NCBI RefSeq assembly: GCF_029407905.1
Contig: NC_073634.1
Location: forward strand, 27,975,501-28,039,500
Direction of reading: 5' to 3'
DNA length: 64,000 nucleotides
Source of the DNA: Bubalus kerabau
Taxonomy: Eukaryota; Chordata; Mammalia; Artiodactyla; Bovidae
The position numbers were made by a program, and so were the translations under genes. Positions within the stretch are counted from its first letter, which is position 1; each line of letters begins with the position of its first letter. Of this stretch, positions 44,385 through 56,369 are shown piece after piece. The notes beneath the pieces are model-generated. The model saw only the letters and a list, made by a program, of their open reading frames with translations. It was not told where the DNA came from and made no database searches.

Positions 44385-45388
44385 TAAAAACATTTTGGCC
44401 ACACTTTGGCTCGTGCCATCTCAGTTCCCTGACCATGGACGGAACCTGGGCCGTGACAGTGAAAGCTCCAAATCCTAATCATCTCAGTTCAGTTCAGTTG
44501 CTCAGTCGTGTCTGACTCTTTGAAACCCCATGAATCACAGCACGCCAGGCCTCCCTGTCCATCAACAACTCCTGGAGTTCACTCAAACTCATGTCCATCG
44601 AGTCAGTAATGCCATCCAGCCATCTCATCCTCTGTCGTCCCCTTCTCCTCCTGCCCCCAGTCCCTCCCAGCATCAGAGTCTTTTCCAATGAGTCAACTCT
44701 TTGCATGAGGTGGCCAAAGTACTGGAATTTCAGCTTTAGCATCATTCCTTCCAAAGAACACCCAGGGCTGATCTCCTTCAGAATGGACTGGTTGGATCTC
44801 CTTGCAGTCCAAGGAACTCTCAGGAGTCTTCTCCAATACCACAGTTCAAAAGCATCAATTCTTCGGCGCTCAGCCTTCTTCACAGTCCAATTTTCACATC
44901 CATACATGACCACAGGAAAAACCATAGCCTTGACTAGACGAACCTTTGTTGGCAAAGTGAAGTCTCTGCTTTTCAATATGCTATCTAGGTTGGTGATAAC
45001 TTTCCTTCCAAGGAGTAAGCGTCTTTTAATTTCATGGCTGCAGTCACCATCTGCAGTGATTTGGGAGCCCAAAAAAATAAAGTCTGACACTGTTTCCACT
45101 GTTTCCCCATCTATTTCCCATGAAGTGATAGGACCGGATGCCATGATCTTTGTTTTCTGAGTGTTGAGCTTTAAGCCAAATTTTTCACTCTCCACTTTCA
45201 CTTTCATCAAGACGCTTTTGAGTTCCTTTTCACTTTCTGCCATAAGGGTGGTGTCATCTGCATATCTAAGGTTATTGATATTTCTCCCAGCAATCTTGAT
45301 TCCAGCTTGTGCTTCTTCCAGTCCAGCATTTCTCATGATGTACTCTGCATATAAGTTAAATAACCCCTAACCATCTGGGAATGCTCTA
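44385..45388 (-). mobile_element. CHR SINE remnant, antisense, split by BovB
   Basis: Left part ATTTTGGCCACACTTTGG with CAGTTCCCTGACCATGG. The continuation after the BovB (CCATCTGGGAATG) is short. Confidence 0.65.
44485..45365 (-). mobile_element. BovB LINE, 5'-truncated, antisense; longest open frame in the window
   Basis: An 881-bp copy. A 280-codon reverse-strand frame (44494-45336) reads MRNAGLEEAQAGIKIAGRNI, then NNLRYADDTTLMAES, and runs without a break through the RT thumb to the BovB C-terminus (VSKSQTRLSN). Fingers, most of the palm and the endonuclease are absent, so it cannot be a complete protein; the open frame reflects youth. Flanks CCTAATCATCT (44474-44484) and CCTAACCATCT (45366-45376) are the duplication. 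It is the mirror image of 42780-43632. Confidence 0.95.
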
Positions 45389-45744
45389 ATTTCTTTTTTT
45401 TTTTTTTTCCAAGTGTGTGATTCTCTCTTCAGCACTGAACATAAGCCTAAGTGTATAGAAAGCCTAGAAAATTTTGTGTATTGCTCATGTAAAGATAAAT
45501 GATGAAGCAAGTAATAAAGTTGGGATATTTAAGGTTATAGTGGGCAGAAAAATCAGCTCACAAAATCTCATGAGTTCCCACCGACCTGAAAAATTTTTAA
45601 ATATGATATTGCCCTTGAGATGCATAAAGCTGGTTAGAGTTGTGTAATTGGAAAGCATATCTATCTAGCTTAAAGTAGACAAAAAATTTTTAAGGAAATA
45701 AAATCACATATAAAATGCAATAGTTTATTCTACATTATATCGTA
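45389..45744. other. Intronic sequence, nothing recognised
   Basis: AT-rich, starting with a T14 run near 45396. Confidence 0.45.
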
Positions 45745-45837
45745 GTGAGGATTTGAAGTTCTTGAGGGTAGGGATCGAACCTGCATTCCCTGCTTTGGAA
45801 GGCAGATTCCTAATCAGTGGACCACCAAGGAAGTCCT
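45745..45837 (-). mobile_element. CHR SINE fragment, antisense
   Basis: GGGATCGAACCTGCATTCCC box complement, AGTGGACCACCAAGGAAGTCC end. Confidence 0.8.
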
Positions 45838-46605
45838 AAGAACCTCCTTTTTCTAATTAATGTATTTTCTGAGGAGAAGGAGTTAGGGTGGCAGATAGAT
45901 ACACTGTCAGTTAAAACACATTTGAAAAACACAGACATTGCCATCACAGAAGCTTTCATTCACAGCTAGTACCTATTTGCAGAGAAATCAAGTAATAGAA
46001 AACATCATGTTTAAGAACAGATATTTAGGGCTTGATGCAGTCTGTGCTTACTAATAACCCTTTTGCTCCTCTTAAGTGGATATGTTTAGACCAGTGGCCA
46101 GATTCCAGTATGCATTGGCATGGGATGTAGAACTTGAATTAATATCCTAAGTAGGTAGAAGCATTAGCCCCATGCCAGAATATTTTACAGGCTTGCTTTC
46201 TTTGTGAACGTGTCCTGGTGAATTTTAAGACATTGTTGTGCCATTTGTCTTGATGGTGAATATTTCTTTTTTGTGGCTTCAGAATTTAAAAATTCATTTA
46301 TGGCTACCCACTGTCTAACAAACTCTGGAAACAAACACTGTCTAACAAGATCTGGGAAGATGAGTATGTAGCTTGCAAACGAAGGTAAAAGTTGCTTTTG
46401 AGGTTTAAAATCTTTATTGAATTTGAATAAATGCCTAAAGAATTTTCCAAAGAAAAAGATGTCATATGTAGTAAGTTTTGAATTATTATTTAGTTGTATT
46501 GTAACACTGGAATTTTAAGAAAGAAACTAAAAAGTATTATAACATTAAATTATTAAAGGAAAATGACTTTGGATTCACAATTTTGGGTGAAATCTGGCTG
46601 CACTA
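45838..46605. other. Intronic sequence, nothing recognised
   Basis: AT-rich. The 13-mer CACTGTCTAACAA occurs twice, at about 46310 and 46337. Confidence 0.45.
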
Positions 46606-46765
46606 TATTTTAGCTGAATAACCTTGGGAGAATTATTTAACCCCTCCAAGTACCCATTCCTTTTTCTAAAACACATCAGAGCGTTGTGGTGATAAAGTGA
46701 AGTAACTCCTGTAAAGCATTTAGCACAGCGCCCGCTGCTTACTCGAGTTGCTTCTGCTGGGCCAC
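46606..46765 (+). mobile_element. MIR SINE
   Basis: GAATTATTTAACCCCTCC, then a decayed middle, GTAAAGCATTTAGCACAGCG and CCGCTGCTTACTC keep MIR core order. Confidence 0.65.
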
Positions 46766-47486
46766 CGCTGCCTGCTGCTACTAAGTAAGTAGCTCTCGTC
46801 TGCATTTGGGAATTTAGGATGTGTCCTTACATGCTCTTAAAACTTGAATCAACCCATATACAGTATCAGTATAGTGTGGAAATTATGTCAGTTATCTGAG
46901 GCCTTTGCAAGCAGTTATTCTCACAGATGAAGTGCATTTAAGAAAAACAAAAGATGAGAACTCTACTCAAGTGCCATCCTCCAGTGCAAGTCGTAGCCTC
47001 AAAGACGGGGGTGCTTTCGCTGTGTTGAAAGTGTACGTGTCATCTTGGAGTTACACATGGATGAAAAATATTTTCCCCAATTTTTGTAAACACCTGCACT
47101 CTAGATTTTATTTTCAGTTTTGTTGAAACTGTACACAGTGACCTACATCTCAGTGGAGGAAGTAGAAGTCCAGGGTTTAAGGAGATAAAGGACTGACTGA
47201 CTTTGTGATTAGTACAAATGTCAGTAGAGATTTAACTGTGTTGGTATTTTTATTATATGATTGTTACTTTTTTTTTTTTTTTTTTAAGTGCTCTGGTTAC
47301 CAAGTTCATAGGTCTTTAAAGTTTTGTCCTATCTTTTCATAAGTGCTATTATTTTTAAGTGTGTAATTTTGCAGAATGTATTTCCTGTAGTGTGGTGGAT
47401 GTTAATCAACTGGAAAACATCAGACCATAACAAGTAGTGCAGGTAGATAATTGGTTGCAACTGTATAAAAGTACTAATTTGTAACC
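46766..47486. other. Intronic sequence, nothing recognised
   Basis: Contains a T18 run at about 47269-47286. No exon seen. Confidence 0.45.
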
Positions 47487-47700
47487 CAGGACAATTTTGT
47501 CTTCCATGGGACATGAGATAATGTCTAGAGACGTTTTAGACATTTTTGGTTGTCACAGCTGGAGGATGGGGAGATGCTACTGGAATCTAGTGAGCAGAGA
47601 TCAGGGGTGCTGCTGAATATCTTCTAATACACAGGATTACACCCACCCAACAGTTATTGGTCCCCCCCTCCCCAATACACTATTTACAGAGAAACCCTAT
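47487..47700 (+). mobile_element. MER20-like hAT element
   Basis: ACAATTTTGTCTTCCATGGG, GATAATGTCTAGAGACG, TTTTTGGTTGTCACAGCTGG, GGGTGCTGCTGAATATC and AGAGAAACCCTATTG follow MER20 order. Confidence 0.75.
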
Positions 47701-48028
47701 TGTAAAGGGTTATGGGGACATAGTAAGCACAAAATAAATGTTGGTTAATATTTACATAATTACAAAAATATTTAAAATTTCAAATATGAATTATATGACC
47801 TGGTTTATTTCTGTAGGTTTTGATTCTATCTTTGTGCCAATACAACATGGTTTGATTACTGTCGATGCATATTGTAATCCCACCCAGTTTAGATAATCTT
47901 TCATTATTTCTTCCAGTAATGATAATATTCTTTGTATGTAGAGGTTAATATTTGAATTATTTTATTGGCTTTCAGAAGTAAACTTTGTTAAATTTAAGTT
48001 GAAATACTTGTGTAAAAACAGTAGCCTT
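47701..48028. other. Intronic sequence, nothing recognised
   Basis: AT-rich. Confidence 0.45.
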
Positions 48029-48219
48029 AAGATTTTAAGTTTGCCCATTCCAGTCCATTTTAGTTCACTGATTCTTAAAATATTGGTGTTCACTCTTGCC
48101 ATCTTGATTCATGGACCTAACATTCCAGGTTCCTATGCAATATTGTTCTGTACAGCATCGGACTTTACTTCCATCACCAGTCACATCCACAACTGGGCAT
48201 TGTTTTCGCTTTGCCTCTG

Positions 48220-48421
48220 GGCTTCCCTGGTAGCTCAGATGGTAAAATGTCTACCTGTAATGCAAGAGACCTGGGTTCGATCCCCAGGTCAGAAATATCC
48301 CCTGAAGAAGGAAATGGCAACCTACTCCAGTACTCTTGCCTAGAAAATTCCATGGATGGAGGAGCCTGGTCGACTATAGTCCATGGGATTGCAAAGAATC
48401 AGACATGACTGAGCAACTTCA
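48220..48421 (+). mobile_element. Bov-tA SINE inserted in BovB
   Basis: GGCTTCCCTGGTAGCTCAGA head, GGTTCGATCCCCAGGTC box, Bov-A body, GACATGACTGAGCAACTTC tail. The inverted BovB sequence resumes after it (TTCATTCTTTCTGGAGTTA). Confidence 0.92.
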
Positions 48422-48589
48422 TTCTGTCTCTTCATTCTTTCTGGAGTTATTTCTCCACTTTTCTCCAGTAGCATATTGGGCACCTACTGACCTGGGGAGT
48501 TTCTCTTTCAGTATCCTATCATTTTGCCTTTTCATACTGTTCATGGGGTTCTCAAGGCAAGAATACTGAAGTGGTTTGACATTCCCTTC

Positions 48590-49735
48590 TCCAGTAGACC
48601 ATGTGTTGTCAGAACTCTCCACCATGACCCATCCATCTTGGGTGGCCCTACATGGCTTGGCTCATAGTTTCATTGAGTTAGACAAGGTTGTGGTCCATGT
48701 GATCACTTTGATTCATTTTCTGTGGTTGTGGTTTTCATTCTTCTGCCCTCTGACTGATAAGGATAAAAGGCTTATGGAAGCTTCCTGTTAGGAGAGACTG
48801 TGGGGGAAACTGGGTCTTGTTCTGATGGGTGGGGCCATGCTCATTAAATCTTTAATCCAGTTTTCTGTTGATGGGTGAGGCTGTGTTTCCTTCCTGTTGT
48901 TTTGATCTGAGACAAAACTATGATGGAGGTAATCCTTCAAAAGGTCTGGTGCACAAACTCCCGCACTCAATGCCCCTGACCCTGCAGCAGGCCACCTCCA
49001 ACCCACACCTCCCCTGGAGACTCCTGGACACTCACAGGCAAGTCTGGGTCAGTCTCTTGTGGGGTCACTGCTCCTTTCTCCTAGGTCCTGGTACACACCA
49101 GGTTTTGTTTGTGCTCTCAAAGAATCTGTTTCCCCAGTCCTGTGTAGGCTCTGTAATCAAATCCCACTTCAAAGTCAAATTACCTGGGGGTTCTCAGTCC
49201 CTTTGCCAGATCCCCAGGTTGGGGAATCTGTTGTGGGTCCTAGAACTTTCTTAACAGTGCAAGAATGTCTTTGGTATTATTCTGCAGTTTGTGGGTCGTC
49301 TGCTGTCAGCAGCGCTATGGTGGGGTTAATGGCACCTTCTCCAAGAGGGCTTATGCCACGGGCTGTGTGACCAGGTCTCCTGCAACCAGAGCCTCTGCGC
49401 CTGCAGCAGGCCACTGCTGACCCATACCTCCACAGGAGACACTCAAACACAGTTCTGGCTCAGCCTCTGTGGGGTCTCTGGGTCCTGGTGCTCACAAGGT
49501 TTTGTTTGAACCTCCAAGTGTCTCTGGCAGGTATGGGGTTTTGATTCTGAATGTGCTTTCACCATTCCTACCATTTTACTGGGGCTTCTCCTTTGCCCTT
49601 GGACGTGGGGTATCTTTTTTTGGTGAGATCCAACATTCTCCTGTTGATAGTTGTTCAGCAGCGAGTTGTAATTTTGGAGTTCTTGCAGGAGAGAAGATGA
49701 GCGCACATCCTTCTACTCCACCGTCTTGCCATGTG
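48590..49735 (-). other. BovB 5' UTR in reverse orientation
   Basis: GC-richer sequence with two related modules (GCAGGCCACCTCCAACCC at about 48988 and GCAGGCCACTGCTGACCC at about 49404; GTCCTGGTACACACCAGG and GTCCTGGTGCTCACAAGG). Open frames of 95-128 codons on both strands here come from this UTR and have no protein-family signature. Confidence 0.75.
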
Positions 49736-51647
49736 GCAAGAACACACTGGTCATAGCAAATACCCTCTTCCAGCAACACAAGAGAAGACTCTACACATGG
49801 ACATCACCAGATGGCCAACACCAAAATCAGATTGATTATATTCTTTGCAGCCAAAGATGGAGAAGCTCTATACAGTCAGCAAAAACAAGATTGGGGCTGA
49901 CTGTGGCTCAGATCATGAACTCCTTATTGCCAAAATCAAACTTAAATTGAAGGAAGTATGGAAAACCTCTAGACCTTTCAGGTATGACCTAAATCAAATC
50001 CCTTATGATTATACAGTGGAAGTGACAAATAAAGTCAAGGGATTAGATCTGATAGAGTGCCTGAAGAACTATGGACGGAGGTTCATGATATTATATAGGA
50101 GGCAGTGATCAAGACCATCCCCAAGAAAAAGAAATGCAAAAAGGCCAAATGGTTTTTGAGGAGGCCTTACAAATAGCTGAGAAAAGAAGAGAAGCAAAAG
50201 GCAAAGGAGAAAAGGAAATATACCCGTTTGAATGCAGAGTTCCAAAGAATAGCGAGGAGAGACAAGAAAGCCTTCCTCAGTGATCAGTACAAAGAAATAG
50301 AAAAACAGTAGAATGGGAAAGACTAGAGATCTCCTCAAAAAAATTAGAGATACCAAGGGAACATTTCATGCAAAGTTGGGCACAATAAAGGACAGAAGTG
50401 GTCTAGACCTAATAGAAGCAGAAGATATTAGGAAGAGGTGGCAAGAATACACAGAAGAACTGTACAGAAAAGATCTTTACGACCAACATAATCACAGTGG
50501 TGTGATCACTCACCTAGAGCCAGACATCCTGGAATGCAAAGTCAAATGGGCCTTAGGAAGCATCACTATGAACAAAGCTAGTGGAGGTGATGGAATTCCA
50601 GTTGAGCTATTTCAGATCCTAAAGATGATGCTGTGAAAGTGTTGTACTCAATATGCCAGCAAATTTGGAAAACTCAGCAGTGGCCACAGGACTGGAAAAG
50701 GTCAGTTTTCATTCCAATCCCAAAGAAAGGCAGTGCCAAAGAATGCTCAAACTACCACACAATTGTACTCATCTCACACGTAGTAAAGTAATGCTCAAAA
50801 TTCTCCAACCCAGGCTTCAGCAATACGTGAACCAGGAACTACCAGATGTTCAAGCTGGATTTAGAAAAGGCAGAGGAACCAGAGATCAAATCGCCATTAT
50901 CCGCTGGATCATGGAAAAAGCAAGAGAGTTCCAGAAAAACATCTACTTCTGCTTTATTGACTATGCCAAAGCCTTTGACTGTGTGGATCACAATAAACTG
51001 TGGAAAATTCCTAAAGAGATGGGAATACCAGACCACCTGACCTGCCTCTTGAGAAATGTGTATGCAGGTCAAGAAGCAACAGTTAGAACTGGACATGGAA
51101 CAATAGAGTGGTTCCAAATCAGGAAAGGAGTACATCAAGTCTGTATATTGTCACCCTGCTTATTTAACTTACATGCAGAGTACATCATGCAAAATGGTAG
51201 GCTGGATGAGGCACAAGCTAGAATCAAGATTGCCAAGAGAAATATCAATAACCTCAGATATGCAGATGACACCACCTTTATGGCAGAAAGCTAAGAAGAA
51301 CTAAAGAGCCTCTTGATGAAAGTGAAAGAGGAGAGTGGAAAAGCTGGCTTAAAACTCAACATTCAGAAAACAAAGATCATGGCATCTGGTCCCATCACTT
51401 CATGGGAAATAGATGGGGAAATAATGGAAACAGTGAGAGACTTTACTTTTTTGGGTTCCAAAATCACTGCACATGGTGACTGCAGCCATGAAATTAAAAG
51501 ACACTTGCTCCTTAGAAGAAACGCTATGACCAACCTAGACAGCATATTCAAAAGCAGAGACACTACTTAGGCAACAAAGATTCGTCTAGTTAAGGATATG
51601 GTTTTTCCAGTAGTCATATATGGATGTGAGAGTTGGACTATAAAGAA

Positions 51648-51705
51648 AGCTGAGTGCTGAAGAATTGATGCTTTTGACCTTCAGCTGAGTGCTGAAGAAT
51701 TGATG
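51648..51705. repeat. 35-bp tandem duplication inside BovB
   Basis: A 23-bp string beginning AGCTGAGTGCTGAAGAATTG occurs at 51648-51670 and 51683-51705. Confidence 0.9.
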
Positions 51706-52140
51706 TTTTTGAATTATTTGAGAGTCCTTTGGACTGCAAGGAGACCCAACCAGTCAATCCTAGAGGAAATCAGTCCTGTATATTCATTGGAAGGACTGAT
51801 GCTGAGGCTGAAACTCCAATACTTTGGTCACCTGATGTGAAGAATTGACTCCTTGGAAAAAGACCCTGATGCTGGGAAAGATTGAAAGCAGGAGGAGAAG
51901 GGGAGGACAGAGGACGAGATGGTTGGATGGCATCACTGACTAGATGGACATGAGTTTGAACAAGCTCTGGAAGTTGGTGATGGACAGGAAAGTCTGGTGT
52001 GCTGGAGTCCATGGGGTCGCCAAGAGGGAAACACGATTGTGCACCTGAACTGAACTGAACTGAAGATTTTGAAATCTTCTGTACTTGTCGTCTTATATTT
52101 TCTGAAAGTCTTGTAATTTCTTTATATAAACATGAATTCT

Positions 52141-52345
52141 GAGTGCTAAGTTGCTTCAGTCATGTCCAACTTTTTGCGACCTCAGGGACTGTAGCCATCA
52201 GGCTCCCCTGTCCATGGGATTCTCCAGACAAGAATACTAGAGTGGGTCATTCCCTTCTCCAGTTGGTTTCCTGGACCCAGGGTTCGAACCCATGTCTCTA
52301 ATATCTCCTACTTTGACAGATAGGTTCTTTACCACTAACACCACT
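52141..52345 (-). mobile_element. Bov-tA SINE, antisense, decayed
   Basis: GCTAAGTTGCTTCAGTCATG start, GGGATTCTCCAGACAAGAAT, CCCAGGGTTCGAACCCATG box complement. The reversed head is decayed (TTACCACTAACACC). Confidence 0.85.
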
Positions 52346-52489
52346 TTCAATTTTGTTTCTTAGTGTTTTATATTTTTGTTGCCATAATATATGTGATTTA
52401 TTTATCTAATTTTATTTTTTTACATTTTTGTTTTCATTCTCTTTGGAATGCCATTCAGTTTTATATATTCTTTTTTTATTTTACTTATA

Positions 52490-52830
52490 ATTGATTTTTA
52501 AAACCTATTTTTATTAAGATATAATTGTCATATAACAGTGTATGTTTAATATTTTCATATGATTACATTTCTGTGGTGCAGTTTGATAACCACCAAAGCA
52601 TTAGCTATCTATTGTGTCATATAATTATTACTTCTTTCTTATGGTGGTAAGAAAGATCTAGGCTCTTAGCAACTTTGAAGTTTATGTTGATAATGAAAGT
52701 ATTGCTGTCTGTAATCACTATGCCATACATTACCCCCTATCACCACCATTCTACTCTGTATTTATGAGTTTGGCTTTTAAGATTCCACATAGACATTATA
52801 TCACACAGTATTTGTTTCTAGTAACTTATT
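52490..52830 (-). mobile_element. L1 3' UTR, antisense
   Basis: TATTAAGATATAATTGTCAT, TTTGATAACCACCAAAGCA, ACCACCATTCTACTCTG and AAGATTCCACATAGACATT keep L1 3' UTR order. Confidence 0.72.
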
Positions 52831-55599
52831 ATTCATTTGATGCGTAACTTAAAACAATGCCCAGAACTTTTATAGTGTTAATAAAAATAGTGATAAATGG
52901 CATCTGTGTTTCTGAATTGAATATAATATATTCTGATGGTTGTTGTAGAGAAAATTAATTATATTTAGAACAAAGAATGTATCTTAATTGTCCGTCAAAG
53001 GAGGGGTAAGATGCCATCTTCATACAGCCTTCGTTCTTCCTGTCTTTGGAGAACATTTTGTGCTCTTTGGGGGCATTCTTAAGAAGTAGTTTGTCGTTAC
53101 TTTCTATCTTAAACTGTAGTTGAAGGGTTAGAGCGAACATTTAAAATCATCGCTGAATCTATATTTTTTCAAAATTATGAAGAGGAACATATGAAGCAAA
53201 AAATAGGATGCTATATGTAATCATGTAATTAGTTGGTAAATACAGTTTGTAGGAATTCACAGATTAGAGAGATCTTCATGGGTGAATGTGGGACCAGAGC
53301 AGATTGGAATTGCCCAGATTATCGTAAATGGAGGAGGAAAGTGAGATTGTTGCCGTGACTCGAATGAACATGGCCAGAGCATAGAACTCATCTTGGTTCT
53401 GTCTTTGGCTCATAGTATATTCCCCAAGACCATTCTCCAGATTGCTGTTAGGTTTGTTGAGTATTTGGTTATACAGATTCTAGAGCTTCTTAAAAGATTT
53501 TCCCTTGTGAAAAGGGATTAAACTGATATAAATGTATTATGTGGTGAATCCAAAATGGGGAATTCTCTAGAGTGACTTTAAACAGAACATTCTGTATTTT
53601 TTGTTGTTGTTCTTGTTATTTTTGTTCTCATCCCATGGTATTGTATGTTTCAGTTGTTAGTAGAAAGACACTCAAGAGTGTTTTATTATTTTTTATAGCA
53701 AATTTATTTAGAATTCTTATACTGAATTCTCTTTATTCTGTATGCTACAAAATGTATGGATATGATTGAAGTTTATCAATTTAACTAACTTGAATTTGAA
53801 AATTCAGTATCAGTTTTATTAGCCTTACATCTTGGAATATATAATAGAAGGGGCTTCATATTGAATATCATCTTCATTTCATTTTGTATTATTTGAAAAT
53901 ACAGATTACAAATGTAGATTTAATATATATTTTTTGACTGTTACTGTTCATCTTACTTAAAAGTGTGTTTCTTAAAGATACAGGGAAGTAAAATTGCTTC
54001 ATTTTTCTTTCAGAAGTTTCATGTTTACAGACTTTTGGGTTTGTAACTGGTTTTTTAAAATGAATCAGCTAAATGTTGTGGCTCAGCATGTGTTGTAAGG
54101 AAAAATAATGAAAACCAAAATCCTTTTAAACACCTTATATGTCTTTGGACTGGTATTCACTCTGGTCTGTTTGTGCTGCTTTTGTTGGTGGTGGCAATTT
54201 GCTTTTTGGTTACCTACCTGCCTTTGAAAAGGGAGCGGTGGACAGGCCCGCCCCACTCCCCCACCTGACAGCAGCGGCTGTGACTAGGAGAGTGCAGATG
54301 GTCGGGTGGCGGATTCTGCTGCCCCCCTTTCTCCTCCTGCACCTCAGTTCCTGCTTCCTCCCAGCCCAGGAGGGAACACATTATAAGCCCATAGTCTGGA
54401 TTCATCAGCCGCCAGGGTATGTTCAGCCTCATAGCCTGTCATTCAGTGCAAGTCACTCTGCTTGATATTAAGATGCTGTGATCAAAACCAAAACAATTCA
54501 TAGCTATAAATTAGAATCCAGTTGCCTGTCAAGTCTGTTACTATCCTTTGTCCTAACATGATACCTTGCGGGATGGTTCTGTCTCCTTGTGACACATTCC
54601 TAAAAGAAAGCATCTTGTATTAGCCTCAGTCTTTCCCTCAGTCTCGTTTCCTTCTTTCTGTTAATGCCAACACTGTCTATGTAATTCTCAGGACTGGAAA
54701 CCTTCCCGCTATACCAGTCTGTCATTGATGTCCCTAAATGTTCTCTCCAGGCTCTTGATTGTCCCTGTCAGTACCTTGTCTCTCTGTCTGTATCACGTAT
54801 CTCTGTAGAGCAAATTGCTCCATTGCTAAGTGTGAGATGTGAAATTTGGCTCTCGTTTTGACACTCTCCTGCTAAAAAGGCAAGGGCTTCGTATTACTTC
54901 CAAACAGACATCTATTCAGAAAACCTGTACAGCATCTTCAGTAGTATTTTTATAACCCGCTTCTAACAGCAGTCTGTCCTCGTTGCCTTTGATACATGCA
55001 TTCCTGACAAAGTTTGCTACTTTTCTACCACATCTTAAAACCCCAGTTTTAAGGAAAAAATAGGAAAAATAGGAAATATAGACAAAATAGGAAAAAACTT
55101 TGTTCCTATTCTCATCTACTTTCAGTTCTCTCCCCCTGCCAGTGCATCCACACCCTTCAGTTTTATAGCAGGAATGCCTCCTTCCACATGACATCATTCC
55201 CTAGCTAGCCTGAAATGATTTCTCTCCTTCAGGATCTTGCAGTCATATGTGTGTGTCTCTGTGACACCTATTCCTGTTCGTTTGTGTCATAGTTCTTTAT
55301 GAGTAAGTTTTACCGTTGTTTGAGTGTCTTGCAAGAGACCTTTCTTTTCTGTCTCTATCTCCCTTAGCAAGCCTTGGAATACTCAGGAAAGACATGTTGA
55401 TGACTAAGTGAAGATGTCACGTGGTTAGTTTGGTTGTGTTATCAACATTCTCTTTACAGAGTGTTCTACATCTGCTATCTGAAGAAATGTACACAAACCA
55501 TGAACATTTACCTTACAGTTTTAATGTCGTGGTGACCACAGTCATCAATCATATGTGGCAGTGTATGTGCCTTATGAATAACAAGACTGCGTTTCCTTT
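52831..55599. other. Intronic sequence, single-copy-looking, with a GC-rich patch
   Basis: No recognisable repeat or exon in 2.8 kb. A GC-rich patch at about 54225-54430 carries a 108-codon frame (54139-54465) with a hydrophobic middle; it has no family match, no splice flanks and a weak start context, so I do not call it a gene. Confidence 0.45.
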
Positions 55600-55611
55600 G
55601 TTCTTGGACAG

Positions 55612-55714
55612 GAGAATCAGATGAGAGAGAACAGTCAAAATTGGAAGTGAAAGTTTGGGACCCAAATAGCCCACTTACAGACCGACAGATTGACCAATTT
55701 TTAGTTGTAGCCCG
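55612..55714 (+). CDS. MTA3: MTA3 internal exon (ELM2 domain)
   Basis: A 103-nt exon encoding about residues 167-201. Two bases complete the split Gly codon, then it reads [20 protein letters not shown] and [13 protein letters not shown], ending with two bases of an Arg codon. The acceptor is CTTTGTTCTTGGACAG and the donor CCG|GTGAGT. The [10 protein letters not shown] segment is the conserved helix at the centre of ELM2 in MTA proteins, part of the interface with histone deacetylase. The ESDEREQSK and KVWDPNSP residues fit MTA3 rather than MTA1 (DGRDQSRLETQVWEAHNP) by recollection. It is preceded by a 15.7-kb intron rich in BovB. Confidence 0.95.
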
Positions 55715-56369
55715 GTGAGTATGGCACTGTTTAGTCAAGATATACACACAGACACACACATATGTGTGTGTAAAGAATATAAAAGAATTCATAGAAAATT
55801 TATGAGTTTTCCTTTCCTTTGTGTTCTACTTTTTGCATTGGTTGTATTCTTCTGTGTAAGAAAGCCTAACATGTATCACATTACTTCCTAAATACTATGA
55901 TTTATTTATTTATTTTAATAATATTGATTTATTGGCATTAGTTTTTGTTTTAAAAATGAAAATAGATTTATTTTTTTGATTAAGAAAATAAATGCTCCTT
56001 GTAAAAATTTCAGCACTACAAAAAATTATAAAGCAGAAATTCAACAGCTGAAATCCCGTACCTTTAATTAAAGCAGTGCTCTCCTTTAAGCCCATGAGGG
56101 ACTATCCAGGTGTAAATAATAATGTGCCCCCCTGATTGCATCCACACGTGAGTAAGGTCGGTTGCTGGGTGTAAGGCTTTCCTGTGAGTTCTGAGTCCGG
56201 CTCCCCGACTGTCTTGTGTGCCCCCTGCCCCTTTTCTTGAGAAAATGAATGGGATAGAAGTCTAGTTTTTTTGTTTTGTTTTTTAGAAGTTTAGTTTTAT
56301 TTTTTCAATTATAAAAGTAAATGATATTCTTGAAGGAATTGCTGCAAAACAGAAGTGAAAGATATTACC
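55715..56369. other. Intronic sequence, nothing recognised
   Basis: AT-rich, with a small (CA/TG) palindrome-like run at 55744-55772. Confidence 0.45.

Larger units (their letters stand above)
48040..52062 (+). mobile_element. Nearly full-length BovB LINE with 5' inversion (twin priming)
   Basis: 48040-49735 is the BovB 5' half in reverse orientation: part of the endonuclease region at the left and the 5' UTR at the right. 49736-52062 is the 3' half in sense orientation: late endonuclease, RT (50653-51294: FIDYAKAFDCVDHNKLWKIP and NNLRYADDTTFMAES) and the 3' end GAACTGAACTG. About 0.4-0.5 kb of endonuclease sequence is missing between the two ends, by recollection of the consensus. AAGATTTT flanks the whole at 48029-48036 and 52063-52070. 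A Bov-tA has inserted at about 48220-48421. Several stops (for example after 51292) and a 35-bp duplication at 51648-51705 disable it. Confidence 0.92.

Noticed and set aside
44494..45336. 280-codon reverse-strand open frame as a gene
   Set aside because: It is the C-terminal part of BovB reverse transcriptase inside a 5'-truncated LINE with target duplications; no promoter or start of the protein.
42780..45365. Inverted repeat as one foldback transposon
   Set aside because: Each arm has its own different target-site duplication, so they are two independent BovB insertions.
48868..49254. 128-codon frame as a novel protein
   Set aside because: It lies in reversed BovB 5' UTR and has no domain signature.
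50653..51294. 213-codon frame as an active reverse transcriptase
   Set aside because: It is part of the twin-primed BovB, with a stop after the YADD region and no intact endonuclease.
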